In this document: piece by piece, positions 12,366 to 21,965 of the stretch
Layout of the letters: every line of letters begins with the position of its first letter
Numbering within the stretch: the stretch's first letter is position 1
NCBI GenBank assembly: GCA_947623455.1
Contig: OX392527.1
Coordinates: 46,792,401-46,856,400, forward strand
Length of the DNA: 64,000 nt
Source of the DNA: Mimachlamys varia
Taxonomy: Eukaryota; Mollusca; Bivalvia; Pectinida; Pectinidae
Direction of reading: 5' to 3'
Notes under the pieces: model-generated
What the model was told of the DNA's origin: nothing
The model's database searches: none
The model's input: the letters and a program-made list of their open reading frames with translations, nothing else
Position numbers and translations under genes: made by a program

Positions 12366-13794
12366 ATTGTCAAAAATAATTTGTTTGGATAATCTTACTT
12401 AGTGAATATCTTATTTCGTCGCGTCAGGATAATTCCATAATCTTCAAATTGTCGAAACAGGAATGACTTGCTTAAATTGCCTACATTCATATTGTTTTCA
12501 TCCGGTAATTCCTTAAATGTATATAATATGTTTCTAATGTCAAACAAGCTTGTTAATGATAAGTAATTTACGAGGGGAGATAACTACTAAAACAGAAGAT
12601 TTTTGGTCAATTAAGGAACATAAAATTGTCAATGTCATTTTGAATTATCGGTTAAAGTCAACAAGCCGAAACCTAAGATAATGGTCGTGTTTATTTGTTT
12701 ATTTTATTCCTATCTGAGATTTTCACGTTTGTCGGTTTGCGAGTATGAACATAAGCTTTACATGTAATTCAAATCATCGGAACATTGATCAGTTTGAACT
12801 TCCCCTACATCTCCCTCCCCGTAAAGATATTCAATCTGATTAGCCGCTAATTAGGCGCCAGATGGTTAAACATGAAACTAACATAGACAGAATTAAGATA
12901 TGAATTCTAAACATATTTTCTGTGCGAACACCAGGTATAAATTGATAAATGTATCAAATGGCGTTATTTTTTAATTGGATGTACAGGGAGAAGACAGGGG
13001 TGTCCATTTGGTCCTTCACTGTCTGTATTGATCACTTTATCTGTAAAAACCATCTTGTTTACACTTCGTTGTACACAATGGTTATTTACAAAATAAACTA
13101 TGGCCGGTATTTCCAATTATGATGAAACATTTTTACTGTGAACAGATGTTTATAAATCTTAAACAGGTGTATACACATTCTTACATACTTTAAAGATAAG
13201 TATACGTTCCATTTTGCATCTGCCTCAAGACTTTCGCGGTTATAATAAAACTGAAAATACATGTACTTCATGCGTCAAATGCATAACATGTATATTGAAA
13301 AGATATACATATGTTTACGTTTCATTTCATAAACTTACACACTGATATTGACAATCGGTTATACATGCACCATGCTGTGGTCAAATCCATGGGGTGATGA
13401 ACGCAATTTTCATTTTGTATCAAAATACTCTGTCACTGTATTTTCGTTGTCAAGAACCATGCTTGAAATCATTCTATGTGCAACTTGTTCTCAAATTTTC
13501 CTAAAACACGCAAATTCAGGACCTCTCGAATACGTCGCCACGGACATTTGATTTTCATGAAAAGTTTTGGGATTTTGGAAAGAACTTGTGCTCAATGTTA
13601 TACTAAATCGCACTTATCTGTGCACAGGAACAGAGAATACAGCTAGTTTTGGACCTATACAAAGGTTTTTAGCGCAATTCATACTTTCAGGGTTTTCGAT
13701 AATTTTTTTATGGTAAAAATGCTCGTATATTGTGACCATTGAGTGTGGGGGGTGGGGGTATTTTTATTGAAAACTGAACTTTTTTTGTTCCATT
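12366..13794. other. AT-rich non-coding stretch
   Basis: No supported gene. Scattered short frames only; a G-rich run (GGGGGGTGGGGG) lies near 13747. Confidence 0.5.
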
Positions 13795-13862
13795 GGGGAT
13801 CGAGCCATCGACCTCGTATTAAGGAACGGAATCCGCACCATTTGAACTGCCTGTAATACCAT
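13795..13862 (-). mobile_element. tRNA-like sequence, probable SINE head, minus strand
   Basis: On the minus strand AGTTCAAATGGTGCGGATTC is followed about 25 nt later by GGCTCGATCCCC, which is close to the B-box consensus GGTTCGATCC. The spacing suits a tRNA-derived promoter. Stem pairing is too poor for a functional tRNA and there is no recognisable body. Confidence 0.5.
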
Positions 13863-15287
13863 TTCACATGAGAATCCGTAATTAGGCTAGTATGACTTAT
13901 AAGATAGTTGTCATACTACATGAAAAGAGATGCTATTTAAGAAGAAATATTTCGCCGTGACCTTAACATAGATACATAAGCCTGAACTCATGATACTAAC
14001 ACACACAAAACGAACAAAACTCATCAACTTTGATAATGATCTCTTGTATTTAGGCATGGCGTAATCTATATCGGCAACGTAATCTACAAAGGGGCGTAAC
14101 TCCGTAAAATTCATGTCATTAGAGGCTTTTCTTTCACACCTGAATGTACGTCAACCCTTTGCTGACATTTCCAATAAATTACCTCTTGTTATTTTCTCAT
14201 TCATTTAAAGACATTATCAATTCAACACCGTTTTGCTCCGAGTTTCATAGGATCGGCGCCAATAAAGGGAGGTCACTGCGTATTGTAATCCGATTTAAGG
14301 TCGCGCTACCCAATTGTTTCAAAAGAATTTGACTCCGTCTAACCTTTCTGATCCTTACATCTCTATCGTACATGATCGTGCCCTAAATAGAACAGAAACA
14401 CATATGTCTTGTTGGCTCAAAACCTTAGTAGCACAAAAACCTCAAATGATCGGAACTCGCGAAACAGTACTTAGGCTGTCAATTAGCCAACATTAACCTT
14501 CATAACCAGGCTTTTTTTTCAATTAATAAGTCACGTGATTTCATTTGGTACCATCGCGTACCACGAGGCCGTCTATGTGAAAACTTGAAAAAATTCCAAT
14601 CCACAATAAAGATTTTTTGATTAAAACATATTGTCATTATATATTCATGCCCAATTTATTTTACTAATATATCAATGTAAGAACACCCATTCTTTTATTC
14701 TCAGCCCAGTACACAAATACAAACCTGCTAATTGTTTTTCTGTAGCGTTTTGTATTCCGATCTAGTTCCAAATGTGTTTCAAAACTTTTCAATGCAATAA
14801 AAACGCATTAGTCATGAACATTCATTGAATGTGAATGAGAAAAAAAAACATATACGATTTTTAATGGTTATCCCTGACTTTTAAGCAGTTGAAAATTGGA
14901 AACAAATTATTAGATCTTATCTGAAAATGTTATAAAAAATATACCCTCTTGTTAATGTCATAATATATACTTGTATACACAATTGACGTACGAGGTACGG
15001 AACGTCACGCGGTCTTCGGATAAATACGCTAAGACAATGGCGAGGTTTTAATGGGTTATCGATTTTCAATTAACGAACAACAAATTGCGGACCCATGACA
15101 TGTCATTCCTGATGTCAAGGCTGGTATCAATAGAACCCATGTCTAGAAGTTTAAATTAGCAAGTGATTTATGTGTAAGTTTTTATCCAGTAAAAAGGCCA
15201 ATTGATGTAAACTGCTCAACGTTGTACCTGAGGTATGTTCATTACAGAAATAAAACAATGCAACTACTTAACCCCTCCTTCAACAAC
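13863..15287. other. AT-rich non-coding stretch
   Basis: No supported gene. Short frames at 13.9-14.5 kb lack splice context. Confidence 0.5.
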
Positions 15288-15307
15288 CCCCCCCCCCCCC
15301 CCCCCCC
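15288..15307. repeat. Poly-C homopolymer tract
   Basis: A run of about 19-20 C on the plus strand follows CAACAA and precedes a short ACAC stretch. The exact length is prone to sequencing error. Confidence 0.9.
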
Positions 15308-15579
15308 ACAAACACACACTTTTTTTATAGTTTGTCCAGTCTATAAAGTTAGCCAGAATATCGAACGTCTGTCAAACTCAGTTTTCTGAAAGTTTAATCA
15401 TTAATTAAAACATATGTTGGATTGGAAAAAAAAGTTTTTGTAACTTTCTTTTTGTTTTCTAAAACCTGATTAGAATAGTTAATTGTTGGTTATTGTTTTG
15501 ACGTTGGATATTCTATTTTGGCGTGATAGTCACTTCAGAGATATAGAAAAAAAATTCTGATGGACACACTTCCTACAGT

Positions 15580-16042
15580 GTCTGCACTTCCGGTTGAAAA
15601 ACGCACCCGTCCCTCTTATTCCAGTGATCAAAACTACATGTAACACAGACCCTGCACTTCCAGTAAACACACTTACTAAAATCACTCCACATCCGGCAAA
15701 AAATCACCACCTGAAACCACTGCACTTCCGGTTAACATGTCTTGTACAATATAACCACTTCAAGTAAGCAGAAACAATTGTCATTGCACCTACCGTAACT
15801 TTCTCATTTTATACATTACTTGCACTTCCGCTTAAAGATATTACAGTAGTTTCTATAAATTCGATAAACACACCTAATATAGTCATATTTCTTCCGGTTA
15901 TCACAGTAACTACAGCATTATCTTAGCACTTCCGGTAAACACACTTATCAAGACACAATCACTGAACTTCAGGTGACCACATCTAATATTATCATGAATT
16001 AACTTCCGGTAATCTGAAACTATATATTTTACTTCTAGTAAA
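15580..16042. repeat. Degenerate ~34-bp tandem array of CACTTCCGGT-like words (ETS-type motif cluster)
   Basis: About twelve variants of GCACTTCCGGTTAA recur near 15585, 15652, 15684, 15721, 15754, 15785, 15826, 15891, 15927, 15964, 16003 and 16030. Spacings are mostly 31-41 bp, or about double. Several copies carry the exact core CTTCCGG; others are one or two bases off. Trailing words such as AACACACTTA also recur, so the array arose by tandem duplication and then diverged. The reverse complement, ACCGGAAGTG, is the known binding consensus of ETS-family factors. Whether it binds anything is unknown. Confidence 0.75.
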
Positions 16043-16175
16043 AAAAAATAACAATAAGATCAATGTATATCCTACGTAAGTGCAATTGCTAAGACTTTTG
16101 ATATACACAAGCATATACATAAACGTATACATATACATGTACATTGTGTATCTGCATGCAGTAACATATTTTCAT

Positions 16176-16194
16176 GGGGGGCGGGGGGGGGGGG
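16176..16194. repeat. Poly-G tract directly before a SINE
   Basis: GGGGGGCGGGGGGGG-type run ending at the first bases of the SINE head. It may be an insertion-site feature or expansion. Confidence 0.85.
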
Positions 16195-16419
16195 GTGCGC
16201 GCGGTGACCGAGTGGTTAAGGTTTCCCGACATTCTACCATTAGCCCTCCACCTCTGGGTTGCAAGTTCCAAACTCACGTGGGGCAGTTGCCATGTACTGA
16301 CCGTAGGTCGTTGGCTTTTCTAAGGATACTCCGGCTTTCCTCCACCTCCAAAACCTAGCATTCCTTCAATGCCACTGGCTGTTAATAGGATGTAAAACAA
16401 AATAAACCTAACCAAACCA
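16195..16419 (+). mobile_element. tRNA-derived SINE, plus strand, most complete copy
   Basis: The tRNA-like head has an A box (TGACCGAGTGGTTAAGG at 16205) and a B-box-like word (GGTTGCAAGTTCCAAACTC at 16257). The body has CTGACCGTAGGTCGTTGGC, TACTCCGGCTTTCCTCC and a tail ending AATAAACCTAACC. The order matches the minus-strand copies at 4472-4685 and 51065-51193. The AAATAAA-type tail suits an element retroposed by a partner LINE; no LINE is present here. Confidence 0.9.
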
Positions 16420-17146
16420 TAATTTCATTGTGAAAATCCAGAGGAAATTTTGCTTGGACCAGACTTGGCAACTTTCAAAAACATGAGTTGAATCCATTGA
16501 TCTATATATTTACATGTAACAACAAACAAGTTTAAATCTACAGAAAATTACGCGGAAATACAAAAATTACATTTACTCGTCAATTGTCAGTTTATGTAAA
16601 TCTAATTGATATTGATCGGGCATATCATAAGTTCGATAATAAAAGGAACAAAAAAAACTTATTTCCTTGTTTGTTTATGAACACGCATGCATAGGTTAAC
16701 ATGGATATATCCTTAAGCATTTCAATATTGTTAATGTTCAAAAAATGAAAATAATATTGATATCATTATAAAAAATGTTGGACAGTGATTTTTCATTCCA
16801 TACTACGAAACAAGCTGACGGTGAATTCATACGGCGAGTTTCACATTTCAGCATACCTGATGACGTCACTTTATCGATTTATTACGTGAAGTTATAAACT
16901 TATTAAAACAAGGTCTTCACGATATCAATGGCAGAGCAATATACTATAAGTCATTGGTATTGCTACAAGATCGGCCATTGTTTGCCATATTGGGAACCGT
17001 CAATTATTTTGCATTGTACTTATTGGGATGATATTTTATAAGAAAAGGTCCGAATGAAAACAAATACTGAAAATTATCATAAGTGACTGTTGTCGAAAAT
17101 TTACGTCACTTTAAAGCGACAGAATCAATCAAAAATGTTATTTTGA
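16420..17146. other. AT-rich non-coding stretch
   Basis: No gene or distinctive structure seen. Confidence 0.5.
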
Positions 17147-17320
17147 TGGCCAGGTTGTGCATTGGATATGTACCTCACCTTGCTTTCAACAAGACGGCCA
17201 AGGTTCGATTCCTGATCGGACATAAAAATGTATAGGGTTACTTGCCCGAGCACGCCGTGGGTAAATTGCCAGGCTACTCCGGTCAAATGATGTTGATGAT
17301 CGTGTCAGAAATCTTCATTT
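17147..17320 (+). mobile_element. Second tRNA-derived SINE type, plus strand
   Basis: TGGCCAGGTTGTGCATTGG forms an A-box-like start, and GGTTCGATTCCTGATCGG (from 17202) is a near-consensus B box. A body follows with GCCCGAGCACGCCGTGGG and GGCTACTCCGGTCAAATG. Head and body differ from the 16.2-kb copy, but the TACTCCGG word is shared. It is probably another family or a diverged member. Confidence 0.7.
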
Positions 17321-18326
17321 ATTTATGTTTAAATTCTATCAAAATCGCTAAAATGAAAGTTGAAGTTATTTTAAAGACATTCACAATGTTTCGATGTCAC
17401 ACTTAGATTATGAATTCGCCTTTCACAGCGTATTTTACTCCGATCATATTTCATTCATTTAAATCATTTCTAGACTAAAACATATTTAGTTTTTTTCCTT
17501 AAATACTTGAGTTATCGTTTGGACTGAAAGGAAATCTATTGGTTAAGGCTTAGGGTAATAATTTGAAAGTGTACGTGATGGTATTTTTGGCTTCAGTTAC
17601 ATTATAAATTGTACATACTTAGATTAAAACCGATTCCCCAATACAATGTATTTTATGTTTATCGGCATAAATAAAATATATATAGCAAATCCGGATCCGT
17701 TTCACTTTAGCCATGGTACCTTATTAATAATTTTCGTTTGCAAACACAAAAATCAATGACGTCACAGCAATTTATACTGACGTCAGATATGGTTTGGGGT
17801 TTTCGTCAGCTAAATACATTTTCACGTAGTTTTAAAAATTAAGATGTTCTAATGTTTAGGTATTTCACAAATATGCTTGAATTTACGTAGGATCATAAAA
17901 CTACAGCCCTACTGTGTAAACAGCGATCAAATTTCTTTTCTTATTAAAGGAATGTGTCGCTTTAAGTCAAACAGTGGCTGTAAGGAAATATTATGCATTT
18001 ATAATATATGTTGCATGCACATGTAAACCTTGAAATTTGCATGTTTGCTTATAAATATATATGACCGGTATTTCATTACAATTCGTGTTGCGAACTCACC
18101 TTAATTTTCCTATCTTTTTTTTCTTTAAATATCTTTACAAACGATCCGTGTCTCTACTTACAAAGAAATGTGCCAAAACCTGGCTACAGGCGGGGTCAAA
18201 GGTCGGGAAATACATTTCGACGTGAAATCAATTACAGATAAAGGCATATATGCTATAGAAATGTATGCCCCGGAGCAACACATTAGCGCATGAATATTCA
18301 TCACTTCTGTTAATATCCACGCTTAC
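17321..18326. other. AT-rich stretch, mostly non-coding, with a minus-strand donor-like site
   Basis: On the minus strand a strong donor-like AAG then GTGAGTTCG lies at about 18098. A possible exon ending there (acceptor-like TTCTTTGTAAGTAG near 18150) would be 54 nt and phase 0. It is lysine-rich because of an A run. It does not fit the phase of the 18364-18327 exon if that exon is joined to 21073-21009. Confidence 0.35.
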
Positions 18327-18364
18327 CTCTCTTAGCAAAGGGATGTCCAGGTCGCGACCGAATT
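18327..18364 (-). CDS. Candidate 38-nt internal coding exon, minus strand
   Basis: On the minus strand a textbook acceptor (CCTTTTTTTCTTAG) precedes 38 nt of balanced composition, beginning AATTCGGTCGCGACC and ending GCTAAGAGAG. A strong donor, GTAAGCG, follows. If read in the phase left by the candidate first exon at 21073-21009 (two bases, AG), it is open and gives R-IRSRPGHPFAKR plus one base. A second frame, FGRDLDIPLLRE, is also open and looks equally protein-like. The flanks are strongly AT-rich, so the composition step supports an exon. The protein is not recognised. Confidence 0.5.
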
Positions 18365-19429
18365 CTAAGAAAAAAAGGTTAAATAAAATGGTGGACGTGA
18401 TGTTTGATATTTAAAAATATATTTTCCCGAGATTAAACCATTCGTTCTTGCAGTTTTCTATAAGATAGCCATGTACTTTTTCACCCCTTCTTTGGAAAGC
18501 ATCAGAGTTTTGAAACAAAACGCATATGATTAAATATTCAGCTAAATATGTAAGAAAAAAGTGTGTCTAATTTAATGTAAAACGAATATAAAGACTTATA
18601 AATAATAGCGTTTTATTATCAAAATGATTTCAAACAATTGGAAAGTTTATGACAGAAAATAATAACTAAATGAAATAACATAGCATACTTGTTCTTTTTC
18701 GTCAGAAGTGTAATAGTTTCCGAAGAAATATGGAATCGTATATACCCGGTAAAATATATACCAGCTGTGATGATTGCTGACTACTTAAAAATTAAATATA
18801 TAAGTTTGTAGATTAAACAAATATTAACCTATTTTCAAATAAAGTGATACTGAAAAATTACCCTATTTAATTCGGGTGCTATCATTTATACATGTATAAT
18901 TGTGAGATTTATCAGAAAAAAAAGGAAAAATACAACTGTATTATAATTCATTTGACCTGTGTTTGTATATTTTGACCCCTTTTTCTCGCGATTAAAATTT
19001 CAATTTTGGCTTTATTAAAAACACAAAATGCTCAATTGTTTTCTGGTTGTTTATCTCTCTGTTTGCGACATAGAGAAAATAAATAGAAATAATCTTAGGA
19101 AGTATAAAGGCCAGGTAAAATGCCAACTTCACTTATAACCCTTAAATTGTAGCAGTATATATCTAACTGTCTGTTGGTTAGGTATTATACTACAATTTGT
19201 TTGTCTGGGCCGGACCAGAAACGGAAGACATGCAAATCCTCAATTCTCGCTCATTACCTGTTAAATACATTTCCGTAAGAGTGAGGTGGATTTTACAGGT
19301 ATTAATTTAACAGGTTAAGTCCAAGATATACTCTAGGAGTTCACGCCTAACCTTAAAACCAAGTCGCCATATTCGGCCCCTCGCATAATCGAAGGTGGAT
19401 AACAGTAAGCTTGTACAAGATATACAACA
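18365..19429. other. AT-rich putative intron with an octamer word
   Basis: If the minus-strand exons belong to one gene this is intronic. At 19230-19237 an exact ATGCAAAT (POU/Oct octamer) lies in a GC-richer patch (19200-19400). That patch also contains AACAGGT-type words and, on the minus strand, an ATGTATTTAACAG start-like word followed by GTAATG. A regulatory role is inference. Confidence 0.35.
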
Positions 19430-19466
19430 TATATATAATATATGTGTGTGTGTGTGGTGTGTGTGA
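19430..19466. repeat. TA/TG dinucleotide microsatellite
   Basis: ATATATATAATATATG passes into TGTGTGTGTGTGG and GTGTGTGTGAGC. A related ACAC/TATA run lies at 19784-19803. Confidence 0.9.
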
Positions 19467-20199
19467 GCGCCTCTGAAATTGACATGGCATTGAAATCTAC
19501 ACCCTCACACATATATAAGCGGTGTCCATTTCACATACCCGTTTTTATCTCACTGCTGATAATTCTACTGAGCCAATTTTGTTATTTACAATTCGGTAAC
19601 CGTAATCCCATTAAAAGATAACCTGGTAGTTTATGTGCTTTAACATTTTAAAAACTTTTATTAATTCTCTCATAAATTTAAATTGTTTACCTTGTCCAGT
19701 TTTGCCCCGACACTAAAGTATTTATATATATGTATATTTATATCACCAAACCGGACCTTTTAGCTAACGTATACCCGCCCTTACACACACACACATATAT
19801 ATAAAAACCCCAGGTGAAAAATTCTTAACAAATCATATTAACACCTTTTTTGATATCGATGAATACCGCAGACGGACAAATTGCATTGAATCCGTCTGTC
19901 TATATATTCTACACCCCGCTACTATTTTTCACGAGTTTTGAGACAGTACAAATCCCACTATATTAGCCGTTGTGATTGAATAGATATCCGCACAGGTTTT
20001 AAGTTCCCCAATGAAGTTGTCTAATTCACTTATCCCGAGGCTTAGTGCGACCCAATGGTACCCCGCATATCATCCCCTAGCCTTACATCGGGCTAAGGGT
20101 CAAAACTGGCTACCATAGCAAAGGACTTATTCGGCGTTAATTGAAATAAAGCCATTTAGCCAAAAGTTTTTATCGTCTTTACAAAATTTCGACTATCTC

Positions 20200-20495
20200 A
20201 ATCTGCTAGCTTGCAGGAAGCTGAGACAAGGCTTAAGGTTCGTCGCCATTTTGAATCCCCCTGTTCTTCTTTGTAACGGCGAGGAAGGTTTTCAGACCAG
20301 TTTAGCAACATCGTTGGTCAACACCGTTTCGCGACCTTTCTGTAATGGATGTATTTATTGTATACTGTTAAAATCTGGGAATGTATAACTTACTATTCAG
20401 ACATTTTAACTGTGTAGCGGTACTATCTGTTTATAGATAGCTTTGTTTACAAAACTAGCATATTTAACAAGCTTCGGCAGTGCCGTCAATTCAAG
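20200..20495 (+). promoter_or_regulatory. Candidate promoter and non-coding first exon, plus strand
   Basis: A CpG-containing, GC-richer stretch holds GTCGCCATTTTGAATC at 20242, the reverse of an AAAATGGCGAC word that matches the YY1-type motif common at animal promoters. About 245 bp downstream, TCAATTCAAG then GTGAGTTC (intron starting at 20496) is a near-consensus 5' splice site. No long frame leads into the donor, so this would be a 5' untranslated exon. Nearby minus-strand starts at 21073 and 21317 suggest a shared promoter zone for opposing transcripts. Confidence 0.35.
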
Positions 20496-21008
20496 GTGAG
20501 TTCAAATTATCAATTTATATATACATACGTATCAACCTGTGTATATTTCCAATAATTGAGATTAAATACAATTACATAATATACTATTCTCATGTTTTCT
20601 TCTTTTACAATTTTGTTATTTCGCGTTTCGCTGTAGGATATTCATAATTATGTGTTTTGATAGGGATTAGGAGGATCGTTGGGTTTTCACGTTTTCGTTA
20701 TTAATAAAATCACCGATTATTCAGTTGAAAAACTTTTAAAATCATCACTGCGTTCACCGTTAACAATTTCTACAATTAAATTGTTCAAAGAGTAATTGAA
20801 ATAATGTGAGTTTATTGGAAATTCGGCACCCTGAAGTAAAAAATATGTGCCCACTCATTATAAATACTATTGATTACCTCGCTGCAGAAATAAATCCAAT
20901 CGTTGAATATTCATGGTTGTTTATTAGATTTATACTCGTTGGGTACCGTCAGATAATTTAATTCAAAATTTTATGTGCAAGAAATGAATTACAATAATCT
21001 CCACGTAC
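20496..21008. other. AT-rich stretch between opposing exon candidates
   Basis: No gene seen. It is intronic for either of the two proposed transcripts. Confidence 0.5.
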
Positions 21009-21073
21009 CTTTTGCCTGGATTTTCTTCTTCTCCTCCAATAGCTAAGATCCCTTTTGAACCCCCTGTCGCCAT
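21009..21073 (-). CDS. Candidate first coding exon, minus strand
   Basis: On the minus strand TACAAGATGGCGACAGGG gives a good Kozak context. The following 21 codons plus two bases are open, encoding MATGGSKGILAIGG then EEENPGK. The exon ends CAAAAG at a consensus donor, GTACGTGG. The same frame is open further upstream to about 21167 and includes three earlier ATGs (MHMVMTVEYK before the chosen Met). I prefer the ATGGCG start for its context and its overlap with a YY1-type motif. A reverse CCAAT word (ATTGG) lies about 35 bp upstream. The leftover phase fits the 38-nt exon at 18364-18327. The protein, gly/acidic at its start, is not recognised. Confidence 0.5.
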
Positions 21074-21188
21074 CTTGTATTCAACGGTCATCACCATATG
21101 CATAGCTCCAATAAGCAAGCGGTGTAAGATTTCAAACCGAACGAAATTCCAGCTGCTGAAGAATTGAAGTCACTTTTTATCACTTAAA

Positions 21189-21317
21189 TTATTCAAACAG
21201 TATTAGAACACCCAGTCTGTCTTCTCGGTTTTGGCAGTTTTTGTTTAATTTTCCCCGAAATACGTTCCAAAACTCATATGCCGTCCTCCCAAAATTGAAC
21301 ATAACTAGAGACGCCAT
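21189..21317 (-). CDS. Alternative minus-strand start or short ORF, 42 residues
   Basis: CCAAGATGGCGTCTCTAG at 21322-21305 is another good start context, overlapping a YY1-like word. The frame gives MASLVMFNFGRTAYEFWNV, continues through RGKLNKNCQNREDRLG and ends at a stop at 21189. It lies about 115 bp upstream of the 21073 start on the same strand. It could be an upstream ORF, an alternative first exon or chance. No donor interrupts it and no family is recognised. Confidence 0.25.
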   Translation of the reverse strand: MASLVMFNFGRTAYEFWNVFRGKLNKNCQNREDRLGVLILFE

Positions 21318-21536
21318 CTTGGATTGATGTATGTGCGAACGGATTTTATTGCTGGACCGTATTTTTTCTAATTTTATGAGAAAAATGAGAAGTTTTCTTT
21401 TCAAGAAATCAACATTACTTATCTAAAGGTAACATAAGAAGCTACCGCCCAACTTTTAACTAACCATTACTTATATTATATGCGTAAAATGATATACAAA
21501 CAATTCAACTGACATTTTGTTATACCATTCGTTTTT

Positions 21537-21553
21537 AATATATATATATATAA
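21537..21553. repeat. TA microsatellite
   Basis: TATATATATATATATA run; nothing else notable here. Confidence 0.85.
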
Positions 21554-21629
21554 ATCTGGTCAAACTAAATTGCACCTGTGCAATTAATTTTACATATGTC
21601 TGGGAATGTAGGTATATTCTGGTACTCTT

Positions 21630-21965
21630 GAAACGTGTTAAAATCGCCCCGAGGTTGACCTAACCCGGGTCCTAGACGGCGAAATCACACCGGCTATACC
21701 TTTCTCGGGTCAGCCCGATTGCAATTAGGATGTCGGGTCAGGCGAATTGCTCTGGCCTTAAAATGTTTTCATGTAGGTAACTTGACCTCACGTTCAATAA
21801 TTTCAAAAATATCGACTTTCAAGGAGCACTGTATTAAGCAATAAGTTTTGTCTTTAGACATCCATCAAGATTAAATCGACAGATGTGATTAATTTGTGGA
21901 TATTTCGGGCAATAGGAATTCCGTTTACCTTCACGGCCGCGTTAAATCAAGGTATTCCCGAATTT
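21630..21965. promoter_or_regulatory. Motif-dense GC-richer patch, candidate regulatory element
   Basis: The patch stands out from AT-rich flanks. It contains AGGTTGACCT at 21652-21661 and TTGACCTCA near 21783, both with a nuclear-receptor half-site (AGGTCA on the other strand). Two close copies of TCGGGTCAG lie near 21708 and 21733, the first followed by CCGATTGCAATTAGG. GACAG at 21878 and TGATTAAT at 21886 together resemble a Meis plus Pbx-Hox composite site. These consensus words are established knowledge; enhancer function is inference. No open frame dominates. Confidence 0.4.

Noticed and set aside
16205..16269. Functional tRNA gene
   Set aside because: A- and B-box words are present but the cloverleaf stems do not pair well, and a SINE body follows.
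17147..17213. Functional tRNA gene
   Set aside because: Only the B box is near consensus; no acceptor stem is visible and a SINE body follows.
20190..20257. Minus-strand MATNLKP start near 20249 as a coding exon
   Set aside because: It stops after 18 codons with no donor; better explained as a YY1-type promoter word.
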